Assembly (NCBI RefSeq): GCF_029227915.1
Contig: NC_079882.1
Location: 9,672,001 to 9,736,000, forward strand
Reading direction: 5' to 3'
DNA from: Hydractinia symbiolongicarpus
Taxonomy: Eukaryota; Cnidaria; Hydrozoa; Anthoathecata; Hydractiniidae
Length of the DNA stretch: 64,000 nucleotides
The notes under the pieces are model-generated. The model searched no databases. It saw nothing but the letters and a program-made list of their open reading frames with translations, and was not told where the DNA came from. This document shows, piece after piece, positions 53,201-63,332 of the stretch. The position numbers and the translations under genes were made by a program. Numbering within the stretch: position 1 is the first letter of the stretch; each line of letters opens with the position of its first letter.

Positions 53201-56200
53201 ATCTTCTCTTTGAGACTCGAAGTTTTTATACTCAACTTTTTAAATTCGAGTGCGACTGGAAACTGCTGGACAAAGTCAGTCATAATTTGTCGTGAAAAAA
53301 GTTTAAAAATACCTTACGCGGCTCAACGGAAGATTTGACTGCAAATTTATATCGCACTTTTTCACTGAACGTCATCTTGGTTGGTGCTGTTCGATCATTG
53401 GTTGCTTTCCTCCAGCCTTTTATCCACTTTGCAACTGGACAGTAGAAATTTAAAAGTTTGTTTAGCTTGCAAATTTTGAAGTTTTCAATCAAAATCAGAA
53501 ATAAATTTTTCATTCCTAACAAGTGACGAGGTATACGTTTTATTCTGCATTTTTCGGAAGAGAAGTTAAAAACAGCGTTCATTAGCTTCCAAACGCCAAG
53601 GTTGGAAGATGGAATTTTGTTTAAAATAAATTTCTTGTGGAAGCCATCTTTAAGGACTTTCGCGTATAACATTTTATTTCTTTGTATAAACACGTGTCTT
53701 CTTGCACCTCTGAGGTTGACAGAATTCGTTTTTTTACACTCACTCGTAGGTTGTTTTGACAGGGTATTAGTGACATTCCTTTTATATTTTCTTTTACATT
53801 TATCCACCACCAATACCTTACGATTGGCTGATATACTGTCTCCATTACTCCTATCCAATTTCCGTTTCTTATTAGTTAAATTTTCCATGTGTAACTTTCG
53901 TTTTTTTCCACATCCGATGCCAGAAATAGTTAATAGATCTGTGCTCCCCCGTTGATCACTTTTAAATAATGGATTCTTACCCACTTGATTTCTGTAACAT
54001 TCTGGTTTTGTTCCTTCTTTGCATTTATTATGGCAACGTCTAGCCTCCTTACTAATCTCGTTCAATGGAGGACCAGTTAACTGTACATAACAACCGCGTT
54101 CGACCAACACAAACAAACTTGTCTTCACCAGCAAATAAAACATGACGTCATCACCGATTGCACGATGCAACATTTCCCACGGAGTACTTTGCAAGTACAC
54201 TACGATGGTGTTGATATACTTCGTCAGCAAGCGAGTACCCGTGATGCATTGCTTCTTGCTACCTTCCCAGGAGAAACAATAACCATAAGAGAGAACACTG
54301 GGAAGTTTGAGAGCACACAGGTGGTCCACTGCGTGAAGAATCACGTCCCTGGTGGAGAAAGCTGTGTCTGAGGAAAACTTTTCTTGTATCGGTTTGCTGC
54401 TACACGTAGTGGCAACAGTGACGGAATCGAGGAGGGAGGAATAAAGTTCTGCGTTCGTCAGCGCAACATTATGATTCATCAAATAACGTCTCAAAGTCGC
54501 AGTTTCACAAAAATAACGATCAAAAACTGTTGATTTTGACGTCATTGCTATAAAAAACTGTTCCGGTATCCAACATGTAACCTAAAAAAAAATTTAAATT
54601 CTTGTCTTCAATTTTCTTGCAGCTTTTTCTAAACATTCTTTGAACAAGCGAAATTCTTTCTCGCAAGCATGAGGCGAAATATCTTCGTGTTTCTGCACTA
54701 CACACTTCGCGTATACTGCAGCTTCACCCGAACAACTTTGAACAAGCCTGGGAAATGTTTGAAGTCGTTTTCGTGCGCTTTGAAGGGATGCTTTTGTCAT
54801 TTCTACTTACTGCAAATAAACAAGAAAAAAATTGTTAGAAAATAAAACAGTAACATGCATAGTATGAACAGAGACTTAAATGTCTTTGAGAAAATTTAAT
54901 TTGAAAATGTGGAAATTACTAAAAAAGCTAGTTTGTCATAAAAGTTCATAATTATGGTCAACTGTTGTACTGCAAACAACAAGAAATGTCTCCTTAACAC
55001 AAAACTCCTTTAAAACAGATTTTTACAATACCCTTGTACAGGACATATGCTCTGGTTGAAATTGAACAATAGTTGCAAAAATAGAACGGTAATTATTTGT
55101 TTATTTAGAAGGATGAGACAAACGCTATTGAACAAACATGCGAAGCCGACCGCGTTATGGATGGTGTTACATTATACAGACAGGTACTTTATGAGTCCGT
55201 TACATTTAATAAAAATGTAAAAATATGTTTGTCGCAAAGTTTATAAATATATTATTTCTTAGGTTCAAAACCACGAAACAAGAGAATTTCTGGATTTATT
55301 TCCCAGAGGAGTAAAGTAAGTTAAATTCTAGAAGTCAGCAATTTACTTTTAGCATTAAGGTTTTACTTCTACCTTCATACTTTAAGTAAACAAGTTGTCA
55401 ATTGTAGTTCATATGATTTAGGTATTTGCAAGGTGCAGCCACAAAGTACGTCCATTTTCAACAAGGACAATATGTAAAAAGATTGTTTCAAGTTAAAGGG
55501 AAAAGAAATGTTCGAGTTTCTCAGGTTCGTTAAATAAACTATCTCCATCACAGCGTACACATAACAGCCTGTAATGACACTACCGACTGATTTAGGTTCC
55601 TTTAGAAGCTGCTTCACTTAACGAAGGAGATTCATTCCTTCTGGATGACGAGTGGACGATATTCTGCTGGAATGGAAGAGATAGCAGTAAAATCGAAAGA
55701 GCAAAGGTGATTTATTTTATCATTGGAACGAACTGATTAAAACCCTTTCTTTAGTGTATATTATTTTTCATTATAGGCTATCGAAGTGGCAAGAATGATA
55801 CGAGATGATTTTTGTTTCGGCAGAGCTGACATTATTATAGCAGGTAGAAAAACGTTCACAAACTTCTCTTTCTGTAAAATTTCAATAAAAATATTTGCGA
55901 AATTTAGCAATAAAAAACAACGCACAAAAATAACACTAAACACAGTGTGACCTCTCCATACCAGATACAATTATGACCAAAAGAAATGTGCTCTATAAGG
56001 AGACTTCTTATGTCAAACATGAAATGCAGCGTCTGCTGCATTTCATGTTTGCTATAGAGGTTCCACTGTAGTGCAGTTTAAACACCAAAAGTCTCTAAAA
56101 AAGCAAACATTGAGACCACACAACCTAAATAAATACAAAACTATCTCATATTTACTCATTTGTCATAAATAATACTTAGTAAAACTATGTCTTCGCAAAT

Positions 56201-59200
56201 CACTTATCCATTTCAATCATTTTATAATTATTCACTTCATCCAATCATTTCTATCGATCACGTCAATAAAATCATCGTGTTTAGATCAAGGTGTTGATAA
56301 AAAGGAAGAGCGCATGTTTTTTCAAGCACTTGGAGGACGAGGTGATATTCAACCTAAAATAGAAGACGATGATGAAGATGAAACAGCCATGTCTCCTACA
56401 CAAGTCAAAGTATTCAGGTAGCGAGAATAACAAATATTTGTGTTGATCCAAGCTAGCTTAAGTTTGAGTTTGTTATGCAGAAGATAACATGATTGATCTC
56501 TTGTTACCTTAAAATGGCTTCTTATAGAAAACATGTGCTAAATGAAAAACTTTTCATAGGTTCGTCTGCATCTAGGAAAGTATGATAGAAAATTGTGGAG
56601 AGTCTGCAGCCATTATGGATACTTTCCCGTAATAAGATATACTTTACTGGATGCGCTCCACTTCCAATATTCCTAGGGCAAAATTATTCTCCAGCGCTAA
56701 TCTCGCTAGCAAGAGTTGTTATTTAAATTTATTTTCTTCGTCAGTAAACGAAAAAAAAAAATCGCATTTTCAAAGTTCTTTACAGCAGCTCTGTATCAAT
56801 CAAAAATACATGATATATACGGCCTCCCATACTTTAACATATTGTGAAACCTGTTGTTTTTATTTTGCAGAGTAACAGATGAAAGCGGAGAAATGGAGTT
56901 CATTCAACTCGATTCCAACAATTTGCAAAAAGACATTCTAAATACTAAGGTAATATTTGCAAAAATTGACAAGAAGCAGTTCATTGAAAAAAAATATGAT
57001 GACAATGCACCGCGTCTATTTTGTAGGACTGTTTCATTCTTGATGGTGGAAAATGTGGTCTCTATGTGTGGACTGGTGCCCAATGTACAAAAGAAGAGAA
57101 AAAAGAAGCTTTTAAACATGCGCTGGTAAGTTAAAAAAAAACTTTAAAAGATGTACATGTTTTTTTTATAAGCAATTGAACTTTCAAAAGCATGCTTAAG
57201 GATGCTCATAAAAAGTATTTTTTCAGGCTTAAAATATCCATAAATTATACTTAATAGCAAAAAGATTTATTGGAATAAGCTTATGAAAAACACATGATCA
57301 GGCTCGAAATATGCTTATTTGAAAAAAATATTGCATTTAAATTTTGAGTAATTACAACTTAAATATTACTATTGGTTATTTCAGACACTTTTAAACTTTG
57401 TGTATGCTTAAAAACGACCAAATTTGAGACTCCCGATGCTTATGTCATCCTCATAAAAAAATGTAGCATCAAAATTTTTTGCATAATTAGATATTTTCTT
57501 TCACATAGAGTTTTGGTGACGCGCATGGTTACTCTGGGTTCACTCCTCTTACTCGAATAATGGAAGGAAACGAGACGAAACACTTTAAATCGTTCTTCAA
57601 GAAATGGCCGGAAAAAAGATTCGTCACTGAGAACGGCCATGTTAGAATGATAGGTATGGTCGCTTGCTATTATCCGAAACTTCAAAAACAGTTCTCTTAA
57701 AACCTCCTCCTGTATATCCTAACCTTTTCCGACAAAATACAGATTATAAAAATCTATTTTGCTTATCACTCGATATTAAAGAAAAAAAATTTTTTTTACC
57801 CATTATTCAGAATAGAAAAAAGATTTTTTCTATTCTGAATAATGGGTAATTTGTACGAAAGACTGTGGGATATGCAGTTTTATTGGCCAGATTAGGATAG
57901 GTTTTAACCCTTCTGGTAAGGGAGGGAGTTAAGCTTTTAATAGAGTAAAGAAAAAAAATTCATTTTAGAAAAAGACCATTCGAACTTGTTTGAACAAAGT
58001 AATGCATCTATATTGCAAGATATGTTTGATGAGGGATTGGGTCAAATTAAGGTAAGATGATGTTTTTTGAAACGTTTTTAAACATCACGGAAGAACATTT
58101 ACTTAACATATAAAGACACGTATTTAAAAAAAACACCTGTTTTTCACTTAGATATGGCGCGTGGAAGGTTTTTACAAAGTGTCGTGGCCTCACGAGCTAT
58201 ACGGTGTTTTCTATCAAACAGATACATATCTCATACGATACGAAAGTCCAACTATTTACAATCATTACATCATTTACATATGGGAGGTAAGAAATCGAAC
58301 AACAGAAATTATTGAAGGTCCATTGCACATGCGCAATACTAGCGTGATATTACAACAAGTGTACTTTTATAACCTAACAAGATTCATATCAATTCCCTCA
58401 AAAAATATGAGAATGAGCGGATCAATTTTTACATATCCGAAAATATTAATACGATATAATTATAATAAAATATAAGAATCACAAAGTAAAAAAAAAAAGA
58501 AGAAAGAATATTTTATTCACTATATGCTGAATTAGGTTTTACTAAATTATTGACACGCTAATGAATTTGCAAGAGGGAGAAAGGGGGGAGGGGCAGGATT
58601 AGGGTGGGATGATATTTGTTAACGTTAGAATTATTCAGTACGATAACCTTCAGGGAAGTTGCAGTTCAGAAGAACACAGAACAAACGCCCGTCATTTAGC
58701 ACAGAAGTTAGATGTGTCTTTAAGAGCTAACACGACACAAATTCAAGTTCCTTATGGCAAAGAACCAGACCATTTCCTTTGTCTGTTCAAAGGAAAATTG
58801 CAGATATTAACGGTAAAACAATCTCGTTAAATAGCATACTAGTTTAATTCTCTAAAGAATATTGAGACGTTAAAACCACACACGGGTACTTATGTATTTT
58901 TTTAATGTTGTTACAGGAAGAATCGAAAAACGAATATATAAACAAGATATCAGAAGAGGGAAATGATGAGGAAGACGAAAAGGAAAACAAATTTTTTAAG
59001 ATCAGTGGAAAATCAGTTCTTACAACTAAAGCCATCCAGGTTACGATTGTTTTTTAATAATAAACTGATAAAAAATGACGCAAAAAAGATAAATCTTGTT
59101 TAACGTTTTTTTCAGTTACCACTTCAAGCATCTCTACTGGAACCAGAACACATCTTTTTGTTACAAACTGAGGGGAAAAGTTTCGTATGGAAAGGCAGTG

Positions 59201-60764
59201 TAAGTTTTCTTAAAATTTTGTTTCTATAGCGACTCCCTCTTACTCTAATCTCCGTAATGATTTAAATATCTCCATAATATCTACGACGAATTTAAATTTA
59301 TCTACGACGAATTTAAATTTTTCTACGACGCTCCTATGTTTTTTTTTCCATTATTCAAAGAGAGTTAACTAAAAATAATTCACGGACGCACATTTTTCTT
59401 TAGCTGACAACTGAAGAGGAGGAAGAGAGTGCACTTGTCGCAGCGGATAGAATATCTCCTGATGGGTCAGTATTTTACCAGTCATTCTCTAGACATTTCA
59501 AAGGTAATATTCGGTAATGTTCGGAAGTTAGCAAAGAATTACCCCATTTTTTATTGAGGCTTAATAATCATGTACACAGTACGATTTTAATATAATAAAA
59601 TTATAACATTTTAGTGACTTGATATTGTTTAAAGAAGGATATGAAACGCATGAGTTTTGGACACTGTTAAATGGGCGAGCAAATTATAACAAAACAAAGA
59701 CACAGGTAAACGAGACAGATTTTATGAGTGTCAAAAGAATGTAATAATATCTACATGCATGAACACAATATGGCTTTAACTTTTAGGTAGCAAACACAAC
59801 AACTCCCCGAATGTTTCTCTGTTCCAATTCATCTGGAAGTTTCAAAGTAAACGAAGTCCTACCCTATGATCAAATGGTTTGTATATATCTTATCAAAACG
59901 TTGAAGAGAAATATATTCACGAACAGTTTATTTGCAAAGTTGATATTTTTTCTAGGATTTGAATGGCGATGACGTCATACTGATGGATGCTGGCGATGAG
60001 GTGCAGTAAGCTCTACAGTCAATAGAGTCGAAGTTTTCTTTATTTTACTTTACTGAATAACAATTGGTGTTTTTAGATCTATTTGTGGATAGGAAGTGGA
60101 GCAAACTCAACAGAAAAGAAAAACGCATGGGATACTGCAATGGTATGTAAAAACATAACCTTACGTAACTTTCAAGCTTTTGACCTGTTTTAATCAATTC
60201 AAATATAGCGATAAGAAGACACCATAAATAAAACTTTGACAGAATCGTTGAAGTCTTCTAGCATCCAATACTATATCTTTAAGTAACATAATATCCAGGT
60301 TCTTTTATCAAAAAAAACAAAAAGTAAAGTATTTTATTTGTTAGGAGTTTGTGGAGCGCTCAGGAAGAAAGGCGGAAGATGTATGTATTGTTCATATCAA
60401 ACAGGGACTTGAAACGAATGCATTTGCAAGTCTGTTTTCAAGCTGGGATGAACAAAAGACTGCGGTAACTACTGCATTACTTTATCTAGCAGCTTGTAGA
60501 CTAACACAAAAGCAGATTTTTAGTAAACTGATTATAACATGTTAAGGCTAAAACTCACAATTTACCACACCGGATGAACAAGAATGTGTAGAAAAGTTCT
60601 AATTTTTCAGCAATTTTTTTTAGGAATATATTAACTATGCTGCATTAAAAAGAGAGGTGAACGATGAGAATCAAAACAAAAGTAAAGAAAAATCGATTAA
60701 AAAACGCTCCTCCACATGGGGAGAACAACGTGTGTTAAAACGAGCAACTACAACACCAAGATAA
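47281..60764 (+). CDS. Six-domain gelsolin-family actin-severing/capping protein
   Basis: Twenty-four exons join in phase to 761 aa: 47281-47361, 47447-47521, 47592-47657, 55109-55183, 55263-55315, 55422-55524, 55596-55706, 55777-55843, 56285-56417, 56871-56949, 57027-57125, 57509-57653, 57969-58051, 58152-58286, 58654-58812, 58917-59039, 59116-59199, 59404-59465, 59615-59705, 59787-59876, 59956-60000, 60077-60142, 60345-60464, 60624-60764. Domain starts are visible as KVWRIE (G1), RLFQVKGKRNVRV (G2), VKVFRVTDESG (G3), IKIWRVEGFYKV (G4), KFFKISG (G5) and PRMFLCSNSSGSF (G6), with the repeated core LHLWIG, FCWNG, LYVWTG, YIWEG, FVWKG and YLWIGSG. Family members sever and cap actin filaments under Ca2+ control. 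No villin headpiece follows; the tail is Lys/Arg-rich. Acidic linkers lie before G3 and G5. Intron 3 (7451 bp) splits G1 and contains two genes on the opposite strand. Gelsolin versus villin-like naming is open. Confidence 0.92.
48011..54545 (-). CDS. TERT: Telomerase reverse transcriptase
   Basis: Seven exons, 54545-53313, 53136-52633, 52197-51603, 51199-50846, 49195-49022, 48594-48556 and 48390-48011, join in phase to 1092 aa (human 1132). TERT extends telomeres using the telomerase RNA template. Exon 1 holds the TEN domain (WEMLHRAIGDDVMFYLL, then VQLTGPPL), a basic linker and the CP region. Exon 2 holds the QFP region and the T motif (FYITETGCHKNKLFYYRK, about residues 511-528). Exons 2-3 supply motifs 1-2 (RLIPGQNK joined to LRPIANM) and motif A (FASLDISRCFDTL, Asp about 660). 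Exon 4 supplies B' (VPQGSILATML), C (MRWVDDYILV, Asp 817 and 818), D and E (FPWCGYF). Exons 5-7 form the C-terminal extension (KNIYHLF, LARFLCFQAF). All three catalytic Asp are present and no frame is broken. The gene lies antisense inside gelsolin intron 3, 48 nt after NDUFAF8. Confidence 0.97.
48442..48533. repeat. (AACG/CGAA)n microsatellite in the last TERT intron
   Basis: About 15 near-perfect gaac units flanked by aaac variants, between TERT exons 6 and 7. Confidence 0.95.
50049..50237 (-). CDS. Possible 62-aa acidic protein inside TERT intron 4
   Basis: An ATG at 50237 opens 62 codons on the TERT strand, beginning MPFDDIYENSS and ending in a basic patch (KEELKKRK) followed by SSSSDDSDDEDEL, which fits casein-kinase-2-type acidic sites. 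The frame is open further upstream through RRRHSFS, so a longer product or a terminal exon of another transcript is possible. The stop is overlapped by AATAAA. Upstream on the same strand are TATAAA (50288-50283) and a perfect CRE palindrome (50317-50324). I do not recognise the protein, and it may be non-coding. Confidence 0.4.
   Translation of the reverse strand: MPFDDIYENSSASSVASNREYLCGYVEETEYSKEELKKRKFSSSSDDSDDEDELNSSRTVNQ
50283..50324 (-). promoter_or_regulatory. CRE palindrome and TATA box ahead of the intronic ORF
   Basis: TGACGTCA at 50317-50324 sits inside the longer palindrome gtgacgtcac. A minus-strand TATAAA follows 28 bp downstream at 50288-50283. The ORF Met lies about 46 nt after the TATA box. 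Confidence 0.45.
54546..54593 (-). promoter_or_regulatory. 48-nt spacer with two splice-acceptor-like sites before TERT
   Basis: On the minus strand, the NDUFAF8 stop is followed within 13 nt by atttttttttag, a strong polypyrimidine-AG acceptor (AG at 54583-54582). A second ttttttatag ends two bases before the TERT ATG. No AATAAA lies between the two coding regions. This is what a trans-splice acceptor between genes of one pre-mRNA would look like, though an ordinary intron in a 5' UTR would look the same. Confidence 0.5.
54594..54800 (-). CDS. NDUFAF8: Mitochondrial complex I assembly factor, twin CX9C protein
   Basis: A single 68-codon exon. The body has RLQTFPRLVQSCSGEAAVYA, then KC, and later CEKEFRLFKECLEKAARK. 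The two pairs CSGEAAVYAKC and CEKEFRLFKEC are both CX9C, the signature of proteins imported into the intermembrane space by the MIA40 relay. FP-x-x-L/V-x-x-C at the start and CxxEFxxLxxCxxxAxKK at the end match NDUFAF8 (C17orf89), which works with NDUFAF5 in complex I assembly. The human protein is 74 aa, so the length agrees. A tttatttgcag acceptor-like site lies nine bases upstream of the ATG. TERT starts 48 nt downstream on the same strand. Confidence 0.85.
   Translation of the reverse strand: MTKASLQSARKRLQTFPRLVQSCSGEAAVYAKCVVQKHEDISPHACEKEFRLFKECLEKAARKLKTRI
56014..56051. repeat. Perfect hairpin, 17-bp arms, 4-bp loop, in gelsolin intron 8
   Basis: Arm caaacatgaaatgcagc (56014-56030), loop gtct, exact inverse at 56035-56051. 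The flanks (ctctataagg ... gctatagagg) are also partly inverted, suggesting a small foldback element. Confidence 0.9.
57798..57847. repeat. Perfect 50-bp palindrome in gelsolin intron 12
   Basis: Arms of 24 bp (57798-57821 and 57824-57847) with a two-base centre. The arm starts acccattattcagaatag and ends in an A run. Confidence 0.92.
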
Positions 60765-61366
60765 TGTCAACAAATAACTACTTAGTAACAGCGTTCGAGA
60801 GCAGAACTTTTCACTTAAGTAAACCTTTTTAGGACTATAACTGAAGTGACATTTATTCAACAACATAAATTCTAAAAAGGCTTTTCTCATTAAATTTGTT
60901 TTACAATTTTATTCCTAATGAAAAACAGCTTAGTTTTAAAAACAGCTTTGTAATTCCATTACCTCTTCCCATTCTTCACAAAAAATTTTAGACTTTTATT
61001 GTTATCTAGGTTAAAAACTCTGCGTGGCAAGCACAGAGTTTAAAACACTTTTGTTGTCACCATGTAATACGTTTTACAATTCACTCTCAATCTTTTTAAT
61101 AGTTACTGTATCTTGAATAAAAGTTAGTATAGAATTCTATTTGTCCTTATCAGTATATTAAAAAAAAAGCAGAAATTATCTGTTGAAAAATTTTACGACT
61201 TTTTGTGCTTAATATAGAAACAGAAATTCACCCTGGCCATTCTAGTTGTTATAAGCTCTATTAGTGTTATGTATAGTAAGCTGACATTTATTTTGAGTGA
61301 AACCTTTTTAAAGTATAAATATTTATACATGAAATAATACCTTTAAAAACAGACTGAGAATATCTT
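60765..61366. other. Convergent 3' UTRs of gelsolin (+) and PAK1IP1 (-)
   Basis: The genes end toward each other here. An AATAAA near 61117 (+) is a candidate poly(A) signal for gelsolin. No other gene is seen. Confidence 0.55.
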
Positions 61367-62893
61367 CTAATCACCAGTTGATGTAGTTTTTTTCTTTCTG
61401 ACTTTCTTCTTTAAATCTATTTGTCTTTCTACATAAGGAACACATGACATCAGCCTTTCATATATCAATTTGGTACAGAAGAAAAACATTATAGGGTAGC
61501 TATATATTTACCCAAATTATCCGCATTCTTCTTCTTTTTTGACAAAGACGGTGATTTTACATTTATAGTATCATCAATTTCAGTAGGATTCTTTATCGCA
61601 GGCGACAACTTTAAAGTCATGCATGTCGGTCGACCAGGAATATCAAGACCAGCAAGAAGCTTGGGTTCTTCTTCAAGCTGATTAATTGCATCATAAGAAA
61701 ACACATTATGATTAACAAGAAACAAATTTCATGCACAAAAGGTGCTACTTTATAAGGAGCATAAAAAACGATTTTTTTATATGTTTTAGAGGATAAAAAG
61801 TCGTTGAATTTCTTTAAAAACCGTTCTCATTCTTAAGATTCTTGGCAAAAAAAGGTTCCCACCCAACCTAATGACAGCATTATTGATGATTTAATAAGTT
61901 AGTCAGCATAAATTTATTTTTTGATTATTTTGTAACGTTACAAAGAAACTTTCTTGAAATGCAGACAGATGATATTTTGACATGATATAATAAGTTTAAA
62001 AGTTTAAGAATGACATAACATTTTAAAGTTTTAAATATTATAAAAGAAAAAGACTTGATAAACAACTTTTTATTTTCTATAACAGAGCCTCCTTAATTAC
62101 AATAAAATTTGGATATATCTAGTGAAAGAAAAACCAAGAAATACACAAGAAATACTCACATTTTGTTGATTCAAACACCACCCTTTCAGGTTTCCATCTG
62201 AAGCCACAGTAAAGAGTAAAAATTTGTTTGGCTCATAAGGATGTGGTGCGATTGAAAGTGCTTTTGTTCTAGTAATAATGAATTTTTATAGAAAAACACA
62301 GATCTGAGCGCTACAATATCAAATAAGGAAATCACACACATCTATCCTAACCTTGTTTTATGAGCAGCAAATCTTTGCAGCACCACTTTCTTCTCAAAGT
62401 TATACAAGATGACATCATCTGATTCTCCACCAATTATTAGTATTGAATCCTAAAAAAAGACTTACCATTATTAATAGTATGTCTTAGTGTTTATTGTCGA
62501 GATTTCTAAGAGGCTTTTATTGAAGACAGGTGTTAAATAGATACTAAATAGACACTAAGAAATTCAAATACTTATATATTTTCATATCATTACAGGTAAC
62601 CTTGAATGACGAAAACTATATTTTGCCTGCAGAAGGGGGCAAATACTAGAGAGGGGCATATATAAGAGACCCAGCCATTATTAAATTTTTCAATATTTTA
62701 AGTGGAAATACACGTTTAAATAACAGATTTAATGTCTGACTAAAAATGTTTAATTGAAATCATTGTTTACGATTGTTTACGATGATATTATTCATCATTG
62801 TGCAAGTAAATATGGAACACAAAAACATACAGTGACAAACTCAACGGTAAGAATATACTTCTCACAACGATATACATGTGGTTCATCAACACC
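61367..62893 (-). CDS. PAK1IP1: PAK1-interacting protein 1-like WD40 protein, 3' part
   Basis: Five exons, 62893-62831, 62449-62352, 62268-62160, 61677-61512 and 61428-61367, join in phase to about 165 codons of the C-terminal region. PAK1IP1 is a nucleolar WD40 protein needed for 60S ribosome maturation (yeast Mak11). The order of segments fits it: YILTVEFVTDSILIIGGES, LQRFAAHKTRTKALSI, VASDGNLKGWCLN, and a final repeat with GRPTCMTLKL. A Lys-rich tail (SLSKKKK ... LKKKVRKKK) fits a nucleolar signal. The four or so N-terminal WD repeats were not found before 64000. Either they lie outside the window, which would place the GPCR at 63333 inside an intron of this gene, or I missed them. Confidence 0.78.
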
Positions 62894-63332
62894 CTAAAAA
62901 TAAAGAAAAGTTAAATTAAAAAAAAAGAAAATATCAACAAATAAACATAAAGTAAAACAAGTATAAAACATTATCTTTACGAAGCTGTTAATTAATGTTT
63001 TAAGTATAGTTATCTGATCTATGGCAAGGTGGTTTTCTTACCAACGCATGAAAAAAAAAACACAAAGAAAAAAAGCAATCTCCTTAGGTGTTGTAATAAA
63101 TTATTTTAAAGCATTAATATTTGATCAATTATAACAACCGGTATTGAAAACAGTCTTGTAAACAGTTTGCATTCGTTTTGTAAGGAAAGTTAGGATATAC
63201 AACAGATGGAAAGACAGCTGTAAAAAGTTAAATAAATGAAAAATTTAATATCAAGTTTTTTGATAAATATTTATCAACAGCACAGTCTGGCCAAACTGTG
63301 TTATGGAACTGTAAACCCGTCCGAAATTTAAA
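62894..63332. other. No gene recognised; intron of PAK1IP1 or spacer before the GPCR
   Basis: AT-rich DNA with poly-A runs. A gttggtaagaaa on the minus strand near 63040 resembles a splice donor, but the sequence before it does not look coding. Confidence 0.45.

Noticed and set aside
53195-53265. Possible extra TERT exon between exons 1 and 2
   Set aside because: Its length (71 bp) breaks the frame on either side, whereas direct joining of 53313 to 53136 keeps it.
54520-54705. A 61-codon frame overlapping NDUFAF8 and the TERT start
   Set aside because: It is out of frame with both proteins and lacks any known motif; the CX9C frame explains the region.
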